In this document: one piece after another, positions 27,628 to 36,185 of the stretch | Layout of the letters: every line of letters begins with the position of its first letter | How positions within the stretch are numbered: position 1 is the stretch's first letter | Assembly: GCA_949286525.1 (NCBI GenBank) | Contig: CASECT010000039.1 | Location: forward strand, 1 to 64,000 | DNA from: an uncultured Eubacteriales bacterium | GTDB taxonomy: Bacteria > Bacillota > Clostridia > Lachnospirales > Lachnospiraceae | Reading direction: 5' to 3' | Length of the DNA stretch: 64,000 bases | The notes under the pieces: generated by a model | The model's database searches: none | The model's input: the letters and a program-made list of their open reading frames with translations, nothing else | Told to the model about the DNA's origin: nothing | Program-made: the position numbers and the translations under genes

Positions 27628-28428
27628 CTACATAAAGGAGGTTCTGCCAAAAAGCCAGCCCATGATTTCTTCGTCCTCGGCAAAAAGATTTCCGCCGCCG
27701 TGCTGCGAACGGACACCCCTGCTCTCTGCCACCGGGGCAAACGCTCCGTCCCACTGAAAACTGCAGTGGAGATAAGCCGTAAACAGATCTGGCCGCATGC
27801 CCATGACCAGCGACATAGTTTCCCCGCCGCCGGAATATCTCTCCCCGTAGACCTGATCGGGATCGATATTGTAGTGAGACAGAATATATTCCACCAGGGC
27901 GATGGTCTGATTCGCCGAGGTCATCCCCCAGTCCGACAGCTGGGGCGCCACAATGATCATTCTGTCATTGTAATCTCTGGCGGAAAATCCGAAATTTTCA
28001 TTGTAAAGGTTTTCCCCGACACCCTGGAAATACAGGCCCTCGTATCCCGGCAACGTGAAAAAGGCAGCGTAGGGCTCGCTGCCGTCGTAACTTTCGGGAA
28101 CATACAGGTTAAAATGGATTTCCCCCTGCTCCCGGGAATGGAACACATTGTCCAGGATAAATCCCCGGTATTCCTCCGTTCCCTCTGTAACGTACTCTTC
28201 TTCCGTGCTCCCTTCTTCATCCGTGCCGTCGGTCCCGGCCCTGCCGGCCGCATCTGTTCCTTCGGACGCTTCCGATAGCTGCGCGTCCTGCCGCGTCTCC
28301 TCCGATCCTCCCGCTTCTCCGCTCCCGGAAACCGCCGGGCCTGCGCACCCGGTCAGGCAACCGGTCAGGAGCAGAATCCCTGCGAGCAGAACTCCCAGCA
28401 CTCTCTTTCTCATCCACCTCTTTCTCAT
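27628..28428 (-). CDS. Lipoprotein with alpha/beta-hydrolase fold, shortened C-terminus
   Basis: 266 residues. The N-terminus MRKRWMRKRVLGVLLAG...LLTGC has a lipobox with the Cys near residue 24, then an acidic Gly/Ser/Glu-rich linker of about 65 residues. The hydrolase part has a nucleophile elbow (GERYSGGGE) and ends with QHGGGNLFAEDEEIMGWLFG, which resembles the catalytic-His tail of related esterases. Only about 44 residues separate the Ser and the His, too few for strands 6-8 and the catalytic Asp, so an internal in-frame deletion is likely. GGAGGTGCGGACGG before the ATG at 28428 sets the start. It may be non-catalytic. Confidence 0.7.
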   Translation of the reverse strand: MRKRWMRKRVLGVLLAGILLLTGCLTGCAGPAVSGSGEAGGSEETRQDAQLSEASEGTDAAGRAGTDGTDEEGSTEEEYVTEGTEEYRGFILDNVFHSREQGEIHFNLYVPESYDGSEPYAAFFTLPGYEGLYFQGVGENLYNENFGFSARDYNDRMIIVAPQLSDWGMTSANQTIALVEYILSHYNIDPDQVYGERYSGGGETMSLVMGMRPDLFTAYLHCSFQWDGAFAPVAESRGVRSQHGGGNLFAEDEEIMGWLFGRTSFM

Positions 28429-28524
28429 CCGTCCGCACCTCCATCTGTCATATAAATTCGCATATACTGTCATGTTTATTATAGGAGAACCGTCGGAACG
28501 GATGAAGACAAGGATACCATGCAC

Positions 28525-28552
28525 TTGATTTTTACAGGCAGGATGATATAGT
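28525..28552 (+). promoter_or_regulatory. Promoter of the TerB-BrxD-BrxHI cassette
   Basis: Plus strand TTGATT (28525-28530), 16 bp, TATAGT (28547-28552), with TGA before the -10. It lies about 35 bases upstream of the TTG start of the first gene. Confidence 0.6.
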
Positions 28553-28585
28553 ATATTTTTTGTAAAATATGCTGGAGGGAACGCT

Positions 28586-30604
28586 TTGGAACTATCGGAA
28601 CTGGCGGCATACGCCGAAGAAAAATTTCATATTTCGGAGCAGCGCAATTGGAGGGATTATCCCGGCCTTTCCATTCTTGCCGACCCGGATACGGGAATGT
28701 GGATTGCGATTTTAATGCGCCAGTGGGATACCGACACCGGAACAGAGCTGCAGCGATGTGATATCAAATGCGGACAGCAGTGTCTGAAGGAAATGTCGGA
28801 GCCCTATCTCTCACAGCCCTTCCGCATGCAGAATAGGAAATGGGTTGGCGTCATATTCGACGACACCACCGACCCGGAGGTGGTCTTCCACCTTTTTGAC
28901 CGGGCGGTTTATGCCAATGAGCAGAGAGGTTATACTATCACGCTTGATCATTCCCGCATCGAGCCCTCGGCTTCGCGCCTGAAAAGCGAAGGTTCCGGGG
29001 GATTGCGACGCCGGAAGGCAAGCCCCTCGTCCACATATCGTGACTCTGTCAAACGCGGCGCCGGGCAACAGAACGCCGTCAGACAGACCGCGGCGTACCA
29101 CGACACCGCCCTGCCCCCGGCAAAGGCAGTTCCTCCGGCGGCAGATCCGCAGATTCCCGATCGGATTCGCAAAATGCAAAAGCTCTATGAATATCGGAAT
29201 AACTCCTTCGCCCAGAAATGCAAAAATTTTTACCGTCAGGGCAAGTTCATGGAGGACTATGAGGATAATGCCCCCTGGAGCGGGGAATTCAGACACTATT
29301 TTCCGACCTATCACGATCTGAATGTACGACAGCTGCGGGGATATTTTACCTGGCGTACCCAAGCCCGAAAAGGGGAATTTTCCCCTCTCGCCTCCTCCCT
29401 TGTCTATCTGTATATCTACGAACTGTTAAACGGAATCGGAGCAGACGGGCCGGAGGACAGCATCAAAAAACTGCGGGAATTTGAGATTGGATTTCTCGAC
29501 ACCGGACTTGGTAATCCCGGTATGCGCAGGAACCTGCATCGATGGATGCTGGGATTTTCCATCGTCCACAATTTCCCGCCGGAACAGGCCCGCGCATATG
29601 CCGATCCCTCCGTTCTGGAGAGGGACACGCTTCTCGCTATCCTGCAAAATACGGAAGAATCCTCCGACGAGGAAATTTTTTCCGCCCTCTGCAGCTTTGG
29701 CGCGAAAAAACTGGAACAGTCCCCCGTCATCAAAAGAGATGCCCAAAAGGGAAAGTATTTATTTGCTGCAGTCTGGCGCTCTGCGTCGAGACAAATACTC
29801 CCAAATGGCAGAGATCTCTTTTCCGCGTGCTTCGGAGAACGCAGATCCTACCCCTGGCATCCCCTTGCCAACGCCGTCTATTATGAAAGGCACCAGCATG
29901 CGGATACCGACTATGTGCTGGGTCCCAACAGAATCTATCACTGCCGGAACGGTCTGTGGCAGGAAGAACGATATGACAAGCCGCACTTTGACCGGAAACG
30001 ATTTCACGCTCTGCTGCGGGAGACAGACCGGCTTCTCCGGCTTTACCTCAAGATCGGTCATTACCTCAAGGAAGATCCGAACGAAGCCTGGACGATGCCC
30101 TATATCAGAGAGGCCCTGAAGGCCGAGGAAAGAGCCAAAATAGATAACGCAAGAAAAGCCGTTACCATCAACCTCTCCGATCTGGAACAGATTCGGCAGG
30201 ACTCCCTCGTTACCAGGGACAGCCTGCTGACAGAGGAGGAGTTAGCGGACGGCACAGAGAAAGCGCCTCATCCGGAGAAAGCGACACGACTGGAGAGATC
30301 GCCTCAATCGGAGAAAGAGACGCGTTTGAAGGAAGCGGATGAAACCAGGGAGACGGACACCGAAAATTGCCCCATCGAGGCCCTGGATCCGCAGCATACC
30401 GGAATTCTTCGAATGCTTCTTGAGGGAGCATCCCCGGAAACATACATAGAAGCCCATCATCTGATGCCCTCTGTCGTTGCCGACACCATCAACGAGGCGT
30501 TATTTGATGAAATCGGGGATAACGTCCTCGAGTGTGACGGCAATGCCATCACGATGATAGAAGATTACAGGGAAGATCTCCTGGAACTGTTTGGAGGAAA
30601 ATAA
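28586..30604 (+). CDS. TerB_N/TerB_C domain protein with YjbR-like N-terminus
   Basis: 672 residues. Residues 1-125 resemble MmcQ/YjbR proteins (RDYPGLSILADPDTGMWIAILM, then NRKWVGVIFDD). After a low-complexity linker, about 190-420 fits TerB_N, with the tell-tale LNVRQLRGYFTWRTQARKGEF. A charged KETRLKEADETRE linker leads to a TerB_C-like end (IEALDPQHTGILRMLLEG to the C-terminus). Ter domains are linked to membrane-associated stress and DNA-processing systems; the biochemical role is unknown. The start is TTG with GGAGGGA 5 bases upstream. It is the first gene of a three-gene operon and its end carries the next gene's ribosome binding site. Confidence 0.75.
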   Translation: MELSELAAYAEEKFHISEQRNWRDYPGLSILADPDTGMWIAILMRQWDTDTGTELQRCDIKCGQQCLKEMSEPYLSQPFRMQNRKWVGVIFDDTTDPEVVFHLFDRAVYANEQRGYTITLDHSRIEPSASRLKSEGSGGLRRRKASPSSTYRDSVKRGAGQQNAVRQTAAYHDTALPPAKAVPPAADPQIPDRIRKMQKLYEYRNNSFAQKCKNFYRQGKFMEDYEDNAPWSGEFRHYFPTYHDLNVRQLRGYFTWRTQARKGEFSPLASSLVYLYIYELLNGIGADGPEDSIKKLREFEIGFLDTGLGNPGMRRNLHRWMLGFSIVHNFPPEQARAYADPSVLERDTLLAILQNTEESSDEEIFSALCSFGAKKLEQSPVIKRDAQKGKYLFAAVWRSASRQILPNGRDLFSACFGERRSYPWHPLANAVYYERHQHADTDYVLGPNRIYHCRNGLWQEERYDKPHFDRKRFHALLRETDRLLRLYLKIGHYLKEDPNEAWTMPYIREALKAEERAKIDNARKAVTINLSDLEQIRQDSLVTRDSLLTEEELADGTEKAPHPEKATRLERSPQSEKETRLKEADETRETDTENCPIEALDPQHTGILRMLLEGASPETYIEAHHLMPSVVADTINEALFDEIGDNVLECDGNAITMIEDYREDLLELFGGK

Positions 30605-30605
30605 C

Positions 30606-31937
30606 ATGAACAAGGAAAATAAAAAAGTACCAAAGCGAATCGCTCAGACCATACTGAATTCGCTGAAAGGCGGCGTGGTTCCGAGAATTGGCCTGCCCTA
30701 TATTACTGTTGGAAGGAAAAATGAGATCGAGGCCCTGCTCCACGATGTGGACATCATTGCGGAGGGCGGCGCGTCCTTCCGCTTTATCGTTGGCCGCTAC
30801 GGCTCCGGAAAAAGTTTTCTGATACAGACCATCCGAAATTACGTCATGGACAAGGACTTTATTGTGGCCGACGCGGATCTGTCCCCCGAACGGCGGCTGC
30901 AGGGAACCAGAGGCCAGGGACTGGCCACCTACCGCGAACTCATCAGTAACCTCTCCACCAAGACAAAACCCGAGGGCGGCGCTCTGACCCTGGTGCTGGA
31001 CAGGTGGATCAGCGGCGTACAGACACAGGCTGTACAGGAAACCGGTCTTACCCCCGGAGATCCCGCTCTGACCAAAGCCGTGGACCGGAAAATCTACGGT
31101 GTTACCTCGGCGATCAGTGAACTGGTCCACGGGTTTGAATTTGCCAGGCTCCTCTCCCTCTACTATCACGCCTATATCGAAGGCGACGACGAGACGAAAA
31201 TGAAAGTCGTGCGCTGGTTTCGCGGAGAATATGCCCTGAAACGGGAAGCGAAGGAGGAACTCGGGGTCAACATCATCATTACCGACGACGACTGGTACGA
31301 TTACCTGAAAATTTTTGCCGTCTTTTTCCGGCTGGCAGGGTACGCCGGCATGATGATCATGATCGACGAGCTGGTCAACATCTACAAGATTCCGAATTCC
31401 ATAACCCGACAGTACAATTATGAGAAAATGCTGACCATGTACAACGATACCCTTCAGGGGAAAGCCCGATATCTCGGCATCATCATGGGTGCGACACCCC
31501 AGGCCGTCGAGGACAAACGCCGGGGCGTATACAGCTACGAAGCTCTCCGCTCCCGCCTGGCGGAAGGGAAATTTTCCAAGCCGGGAGCGAGAGATCTCCT
31601 GGCTCCTGTCATCCGCCTGGATCCCCTGACACCGGAGGAAATGCTGGTGCTCTGCGAGAAACTCGCCGGTATGCACGCCGATCTCTACGGCTATCAGAGA
31701 GTGATCGGCACGGAGAACCTCGCGAATTTTATCAAACTGGAGTACGGACGGATCGGCGCGGATCAGAACATTACGCCCCGGGAGATCATCCGTGACTTTA
31801 TCGAACTTCTGGATCTGCTGTATCAGAATCCTTCCATGACCATGGAGGAACTTCTGCAGTCCGACGACTTTGCCTACGCGAAGTCAGAAGCCGTTTCCGA
31901 TCAGACAGACAAGAACTATGCGGAGTTTACCATATGA
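30606..31937 (+). CDS. BrxD-like P-loop ATPase (DUF2791 type)
   Basis: The product is 443 residues. Walker A is VGRYGSGKS (62-70) and Walker B MMIMIDELVN (about 248-257), as in the DUF2791/BrxD family of STAND-like ATPases found in BREX loci. The N-terminus KRIAQTILNSLKGGVVPRIGLPYITVGR is typical of that family. An in-frame TTG at 30591 lies before the GGAGG (30593-30597), so ATG 30606 is preferred; it is one base after the upstream stop codon. The last codons overlap the helicase start (ATGA). BrxD with BrxHI is known as a pair in type 2 BREX, but no PglX or PglZ is present here. Confidence 0.85.
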   Translation: MNKENKKVPKRIAQTILNSLKGGVVPRIGLPYITVGRKNEIEALLHDVDIIAEGGASFRFIVGRYGSGKSFLIQTIRNYVMDKDFIVADADLSPERRLQGTRGQGLATYRELISNLSTKTKPEGGALTLVLDRWISGVQTQAVQETGLTPGDPALTKAVDRKIYGVTSAISELVHGFEFARLLSLYYHAYIEGDDETKMKVVRWFRGEYALKREAKEELGVNIIITDDDWYDYLKIFAVFFRLAGYAGMMIMIDELVNIYKIPNSITRQYNYEKMLTMYNDTLQGKARYLGIIMGATPQAVEDKRRGVYSYEALRSRLAEGKFSKPGARDLLAPVIRLDPLTPEEMLVLCEKLAGMHADLYGYQRVIGTENLANFIKLEYGRIGADQNITPREIIRDFIELLDLLYQNPSMTMEELLQSDDFAYAKSEAVSDQTDKNYAEFTI

Positions 31938-34174
31938 ACATTTTTGACAGATATGCCCCTTTCATTCAGGATTATATTTACCGCTCCGGCTGGCAGACTC
32001 TGCGGGGTGTGCAAAACGCCGCCGGCGAAGCTATCTTCGGCACGGAAGATAACGTGCTGCTCACTGCCTCCACGGCATCCGGCAAGACGGAAGCGGCCTT
32101 CTTTCCCATTCTGACTCTGCTGGACGAGGATCCGCCGGACAGTGTGGGCGTGTTGTATATCGCTCCTCTAAAGGCGCTCATCAACGACCAGTTCGAGCGG
32201 CTGAAAGACCTCTGTGAGGAGACAGGCATCCCCGTTTTCCGCTGGCACGGCGATGTGCCCCAGACGCAGAAACGGAAACTTTTGCGAAACCCCTCCGGCA
32301 TCCTGCAGATCACACCGGAATCCCTGGAATCCCTGATGATCAACAAGCACATGGAAATTCCATCCCTGTTCGGCGATCTGCGCTTTATCGTTATCGACGA
32401 GATCCACTCTCTTCTGCGGGGCGACCGGGGCATGCAGACCTTCTGCCTGATCGAGCGTCTCTGCAAACTGGCCGAGTGCAATCCCAGACGGATCGGCCTC
32501 TCCGCCACCATCGGCAACCCCGAGGCAGCGGGACGCTTTCTCGCCGCGGGCAGCGGACGGCGGACCGTCATCCCACAGTTCGACGGTGGAAAGGAAGTGT
32601 GGCGCCTTTCCATGGAACACTTCTTCAACACGGCTCCCCAGGCGGATGAGGGAAAAGAAACGGTGCCGGAAGCCCTGCTTGTGGAATCGCCGACAGATAC
32701 CGCTCCAAAAGCCGCCGATCCCGGCATCGGCTATATCTTTGAACACACCCGGGGAAAGAAGTGTCTGATCTTTACCAACTCCCGGGAAGAATGCGAGACT
32801 GTCTGCCAGAATCTGCGACAGTACTGCGAGGCCAACCATGAACCGGACCGCTTTCTGATCCATCACGGAAATCTCTCCGTCTCCTACCGGGAGAGTGCGG
32901 AGGAGGAAATGAAAGACGACGATTCCCTCCTGTCCGTCTGCGCCACCGCCACACTGGAACTGGGCATTGACATCGGCCGGCTGGAACGGGCATTCCAGAT
33001 CGACGCTCCCTTTACGGTGTCCGGTTTCCTGCAGCGTATGGGCCGAACCGGAAGACGGGGCAATCCCTCGGAAATGTGGTTCGTCATGCGGGAAGACCAC
33101 CCGGAACCGCGGGCCATGCTCCCCGACATGATCCCCTGGTATCTGATTCAGGGGATCGCTCTGGTACAGCTCTATATTGAGGAACGCTTCGTGGAACCGC
33201 CGCGAACCGAACGGCTCCCCTACAGCCTTCTCTACCATCAGACCATGAGCACACTGGCCTCCTGCGGAGAGATGACCCCGGGAGAGCTGGCGTCGCGGGT
33301 GCTTCCCCTCTCCTGCTTTCATCGCATTTCACAGGAGGATTACCGCGTTCTGCTCCGGCATCTTCTGGAGATCGATCATATCAGCCGGACGGAAACCGGA
33401 GGCCTGATCGTCGGCCTCGCCGGGGAGCGGATCGTGAACAACTACAAATTCTACGCGGTCTTTCAGGAAAATATTGAATACTCCGTGCGCTCCGGTCCGG
33501 AGGAGCTCGGCACCATCGTAAAGCCGCCTCCTGCGGGCGATAAGATCGCCATCGCCGGACGGGTCTGGGTAGTGGATGAAGTGGATCACAAGAAACGGGA
33601 AGTGTACTGCACCCTTGTTAAAGGAAATATCCCGGCTTACTTCGGCGATGTGGCCGGGGATATTCACACCCGTATCCTTGAGCGGATGTACGGCGTCCTG
33701 CAGGAGGAAAAGCAGTACCCTTATCTCATGCGGCACGCGGTATGCAGGCTTCAGGAGGCCAGGGACAATTTCCACAGATCCGGCATGGAACGCCATCCTC
33801 TGATACACCTGGGCGGAAATATGTGGGCGCTGTTTCCCTGGCTCGGCAGCTACGCTTTCCTCGCTCTGGAACGGTTTTTGAAAATCCGCTGCGGAAAACG
33901 GCTGGGCCTGCGGGGAATGAACCCATCGAGGCCCTACTGCCTGCAGTTTACCATGAAGGTCAGCGAGGAGGAATTTTATCAAATCGTGGCGGAGGAGGCC
34001 GCAAAGGACTTCGATCCGCTGGAACTGGTATACCCCAACGAAGTGCCGGTCTTTGAAAAATATGACGAGTATGTCCCGGAAAAGCTGGTCCGCAAGGGCT
34101 TCGCGCTGGGTGTGCTGGATATCGAGAATATGCGGCAGAGAGTTCTCGGATGGATGGAGAATGAAGCCATATGA
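31934..34174 (+). CDS. BrxHI/Lhr-like superfamily 2 helicase
   Basis: The product is 746 residues. Motif I is LTASTASGKTEAAFFP near 47, motif II IDEIHSLL near 154, motif III LSATIGNPE near 190, and motif VI QRMGRTGRRG near 366; a winged-helix and beta-rich C-terminal region follows. This is the Lhr-like architecture shared by BrxHI, an ATP-driven 3'-5' translocase on DNA or RNA-DNA hybrids. The ATG overlaps the BrxD-like stop by four bases, so the pair is translationally coupled and probably works together. It ends the plus-strand cassette; no obvious terminator follows. Confidence 0.88.
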   Translation: MNIFDRYAPFIQDYIYRSGWQTLRGVQNAAGEAIFGTEDNVLLTASTASGKTEAAFFPILTLLDEDPPDSVGVLYIAPLKALINDQFERLKDLCEETGIPVFRWHGDVPQTQKRKLLRNPSGILQITPESLESLMINKHMEIPSLFGDLRFIVIDEIHSLLRGDRGMQTFCLIERLCKLAECNPRRIGLSATIGNPEAAGRFLAAGSGRRTVIPQFDGGKEVWRLSMEHFFNTAPQADEGKETVPEALLVESPTDTAPKAADPGIGYIFEHTRGKKCLIFTNSREECETVCQNLRQYCEANHEPDRFLIHHGNLSVSYRESAEEEMKDDDSLLSVCATATLELGIDIGRLERAFQIDAPFTVSGFLQRMGRTGRRGNPSEMWFVMREDHPEPRAMLPDMIPWYLIQGIALVQLYIEERFVEPPRTERLPYSLLYHQTMSTLASCGEMTPGELASRVLPLSCFHRISQEDYRVLLRHLLEIDHISRTETGGLIVGLAGERIVNNYKFYAVFQENIEYSVRSGPEELGTIVKPPPAGDKIAIAGRVWVVDEVDHKKREVYCTLVKGNIPAYFGDVAGDIHTRILERMYGVLQEEKQYPYLMRHAVCRLQEARDNFHRSGMERHPLIHLGGNMWALFPWLGSYAFLALERFLKIRCGKRLGLRGMNPSRPYCLQFTMKVSEEEFYQIVAEEAAKDFDPLELVYPNEVPVFEKYDEYVPEKLVRKGFALGVLDIENMRQRVLGWMENEAI

Positions 34175-34239
34175 TAACTTTTCGATAACAGTTTAACCTC
34201 TTAACTCGTTCTTTTGGATTATAACATATAAATGAATAC

Positions 34240-34281
34240 AAAAATCCCCTGAAAATTCCATAAATTGGGAATTTTCAAGGG
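34240..34281 (-). terminator. Terminator of rpsB-tsf
   Basis: Minus strand: arms CCCTTGAAAATTCC (34281-34268) and GGAATTTTCAGGG (34259-34247) pair over 13 bp with one bulged T, with an 8-base loop, then GATTTTTG. It lies 26 bases after the tsf stop codon and faces the convergent helicase gene. Confidence 0.82.
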
Positions 34282-34307
34282 ACTTAAATACCTTACGGTT
34301 TATGAAA

Positions 34308-35243
34308 TTACATATTCATCTGTTTTGCAACTTCCTCCGCGAAGTTCTCCTCTTTCTTCTCCAGGCCCTCGCCGGTCTCGAAACGAACGAACTTCTTGAT
34401 GGACAGTGTCGCGCCGATCTCCTTGGATACCTGATCAAGATACTTCGCAACGGACTGCTTTCCGTCCTCTGCCTTTACATATACCTGATCCAGCAGACAG
34501 ATCTCCTTCAGTTCCTTGTTCAGGCGGCCCTTGATCATGCCCTCGATAACCTTCTCAGGCTTCTGGGACTCCTTCGGATCGTTCATGATCTGAGCCATAA
34601 GGATCTCTCTCTCGTGAGCGAGATAATCCGCGTCTACATCCGCGTCGGAAATATACTTGGGATTCATAGCCGCGATCTGCATTGCCAGGTTCGTGCAAGC
34701 TTCCTTCGCCTCGTCGCAAACCTTCTCGCACTCAGCCTCAACGATTACGCCGATTCTTCCGCCAGCGTGTACATAGGATACAACAAAACCATTCTCAGCC
34801 GTTACCTTCGCGAAACGACGGATCGTAAGGTTCTCGCCGATAACCGCGATCTTGTCGGTAAGGGCATCCTTCACGGTCTTAGACTCATCCAGGTTCCATT
34901 TCTCAGCCAGGAACGCATCCAGATCTGCCGCGTCGGAAGACAAAGCCTGCTGTGCAACCGTCTCAACATATGCCTGGAAATCCTCATTCTTTGCCACAAA
35001 GTCGGTCTCAGAGTTAACCTCTACAATCGCCGCCTTCTGATCGCCGTCGGTTACTACACGGCAAAGTCCCTCTGCAGCGATACGGCTTGCCTTCTTCTCA
35101 GCTTTGGCCTGTCCGTTCTTTCTCAGGAACTCAACAGCCGCCTCCATATCTCCGTTGGTCTCTCCAAGAGCCTTCTTACAATCCATCATGCCTGCGCCGG
35201 TCATTTCGCGCAGTTCTTTTACCATAGCTGCCGTAATAGCCAT
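34308..35243 (-). CDS. tsf: Translation elongation factor Ts
   Basis: The product is 311 residues. EF-Ts exchanges GDP for GTP on EF-Tu. The N-terminal UBA-like domain MAITAAMVKELREMTGAGMMDCKKAL and the family segment VNSETDFVAKNEDFQ are clear. It lies 28 bases downstream of rpsB with GGAGGAGATAGAAAG before the ATG and a terminator after it. The length is typical of Clostridia. Confidence 0.98.
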   Translation of the reverse strand: MAITAAMVKELREMTGAGMMDCKKALGETNGDMEAAVEFLRKNGQAKAEKKASRIAAEGLCRVVTDGDQKAAIVEVNSETDFVAKNEDFQAYVETVAQQALSSDAADLDAFLAEKWNLDESKTVKDALTDKIAVIGENLTIRRFAKVTAENGFVVSYVHAGGRIGVIVEAECEKVCDEAKEACTNLAMQIAAMNPKYISDADVDADYLAHEREILMAQIMNDPKESQKPEKVIEGMIKGRLNKELKEICLLDQVYVKAEDGKQSVAKYLDQVSKEIGATLSIKKFVRFETGEGLEKKEENFAEEVAKQMNM

Positions 35244-35271
35244 CTTTCTATCTCCTCCAAATATCCAGTAC

Positions 35272-36039
35272 TTATGCCTCTGTTGCTTCCTCAGCCGCAG
35301 CCTCTTCCACTGCTTCCTCGTCTGTGGCTGCCATCTCTTCCTCGGTCACGTTCTCCTCGCCCTGCTTCGCCTCAACAACAGCGTCTGCCATCTTAGAGAC
35401 AATCAGCTTCACGGCTCTGATTGCGTCGTCGTTTCCGGGGATCACATAATCCAGCTCCTCGGGATCGCAGTTGGTATCGCAGATGCCGATCAGCGGGATG
35501 CCCAGCGCATGAGCTTCCTGTACACAGATGCGTTCCTTCTTGGGATCTACAACAAAGATTGCGTCAGGGATTCTGCCCATCTCCTTGATGCCGCCAAGGT
35601 TCTTCTGCAGCTTCTCCATCTCCTTGCGAAGAGCGATTACTTCCTTCTTGGGAAGAACATCAAAGGTTCCGTCCTCTTCCATCGCCTCGATCTCTTTCAG
35701 TCTGTCGATTCTGCTCTGGATCGTCTTGAAGTTGGTCAGCATTCCGCCCAGCCATCTCTCATTTACATAGAACATACCGCAGCGCTCCGCCTCAGTCTTG
35801 ATGGCGTCCTGAGCCTGTTTCTTGGTTCCTACAAACAGGATGATTCCACCCTGTGCGGCGATGTCGAATACTGCGTCATAGGCCTCGTCAACCTTGCCTA
35901 CGGATTTCTGCAGGTCGATGATGTAGATACCGTTTCTCTCGGTATAGATGTAGGGAGCCATTTTCGGGTTCCATCTTCTCGTCTGATGTCCGAAATGAAC
36001 ACCGGCTTCCAGCAGCTGCTTCATTGAAATTACACTCAT
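35272..36039 (-). CDS. rpsB: 30S ribosomal protein S2
   Basis: The product is 255 residues. S2 begins [30 protein letters not shown] and contains the [33 protein letters not shown] block. The C-terminus is an acidic Glu/Ala-rich tail. An upstream in-frame start would add nine residues through the ribosome binding site; AGGAGGAAAGAAA just before ATG 36039 fixes the start. It is the first gene of rpsB-tsf, behind a strong promoter and a structured 5' leader that may bind S2. Confidence 0.98.
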   Translation of the reverse strand: MSVISMKQLLEAGVHFGHQTRRWNPKMAPYIYTERNGIYIIDLQKSVGKVDEAYDAVFDIAAQGGIILFVGTKKQAQDAIKTEAERCGMFYVNERWLGGMLTNFKTIQSRIDRLKEIEAMEEDGTFDVLPKKEVIALRKEMEKLQKNLGGIKEMGRIPDAIFVVDPKKERICVQEAHALGIPLIGICDTNCDPEELDYVIPGNDDAIRAVKLIVSKMADAVVEAKQGEENVTEEEMAATDEEAVEEAAAEEATEA

Positions 36040-36063
36040 TTTCTTTCCTCCTGGTTTTTCTTC

Positions 36064-36119
36064 CACATAACTCTTCTTGATAAAAGACTTTTAAGCACCC
36101 ATTTATCAATCCTTATGTG
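36064..36119 (-). promoter_or_regulatory. Structured leader of rpsB-tsf
   Basis: In the minus-strand leader, CACATAA (36119-36113) pairs with TTATGTG (36070-36064), and inside it TTGATAAA (36109-36102) pairs with TTTATCAA (36084-36077). The nested stem ends about 25 bases before the rpsB start, a position suited to autogenous control by S2. Function is inferred. Confidence 0.5.
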
Positions 36120-36144
36120 TGTTTTTTGGTCATTAACCTTACGC

Positions 36145-36173
36145 ATTATATCACAGGAACTGCCCGGATGCAA
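36145..36173 (-). promoter_or_regulatory. Promoter of rpsB-tsf
   Basis: Minus strand TTGCAT (36173-36168), 17 bp, then TATAAT (36150-36145) with TGA extension: close to consensus, as expected for a ribosomal operon. It starts only 13 bases after the codY stop codon. Confidence 0.8.
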
Positions 36174-36185
36174 CAAAAAAATGAA

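Noticed and set aside
30549..33322. Minus-strand open frames opposite the BrxD-like and helicase genes
   Set aside because: The plus-strand genes have intact Walker and helicase motifs; the opposite frames have none.
28586..34174. A complete BREX system
   Set aside because: No PglX methylase, PglZ, PglW/PglY or BrxA/B gene lies in the flanks; only the BrxD/BrxHI-like pair is present.
34247..34281. CodY-box-like AATTTTCAGGGG near tsf
   Set aside because: It is one arm of the tsf terminator hairpin followed by a T-run.
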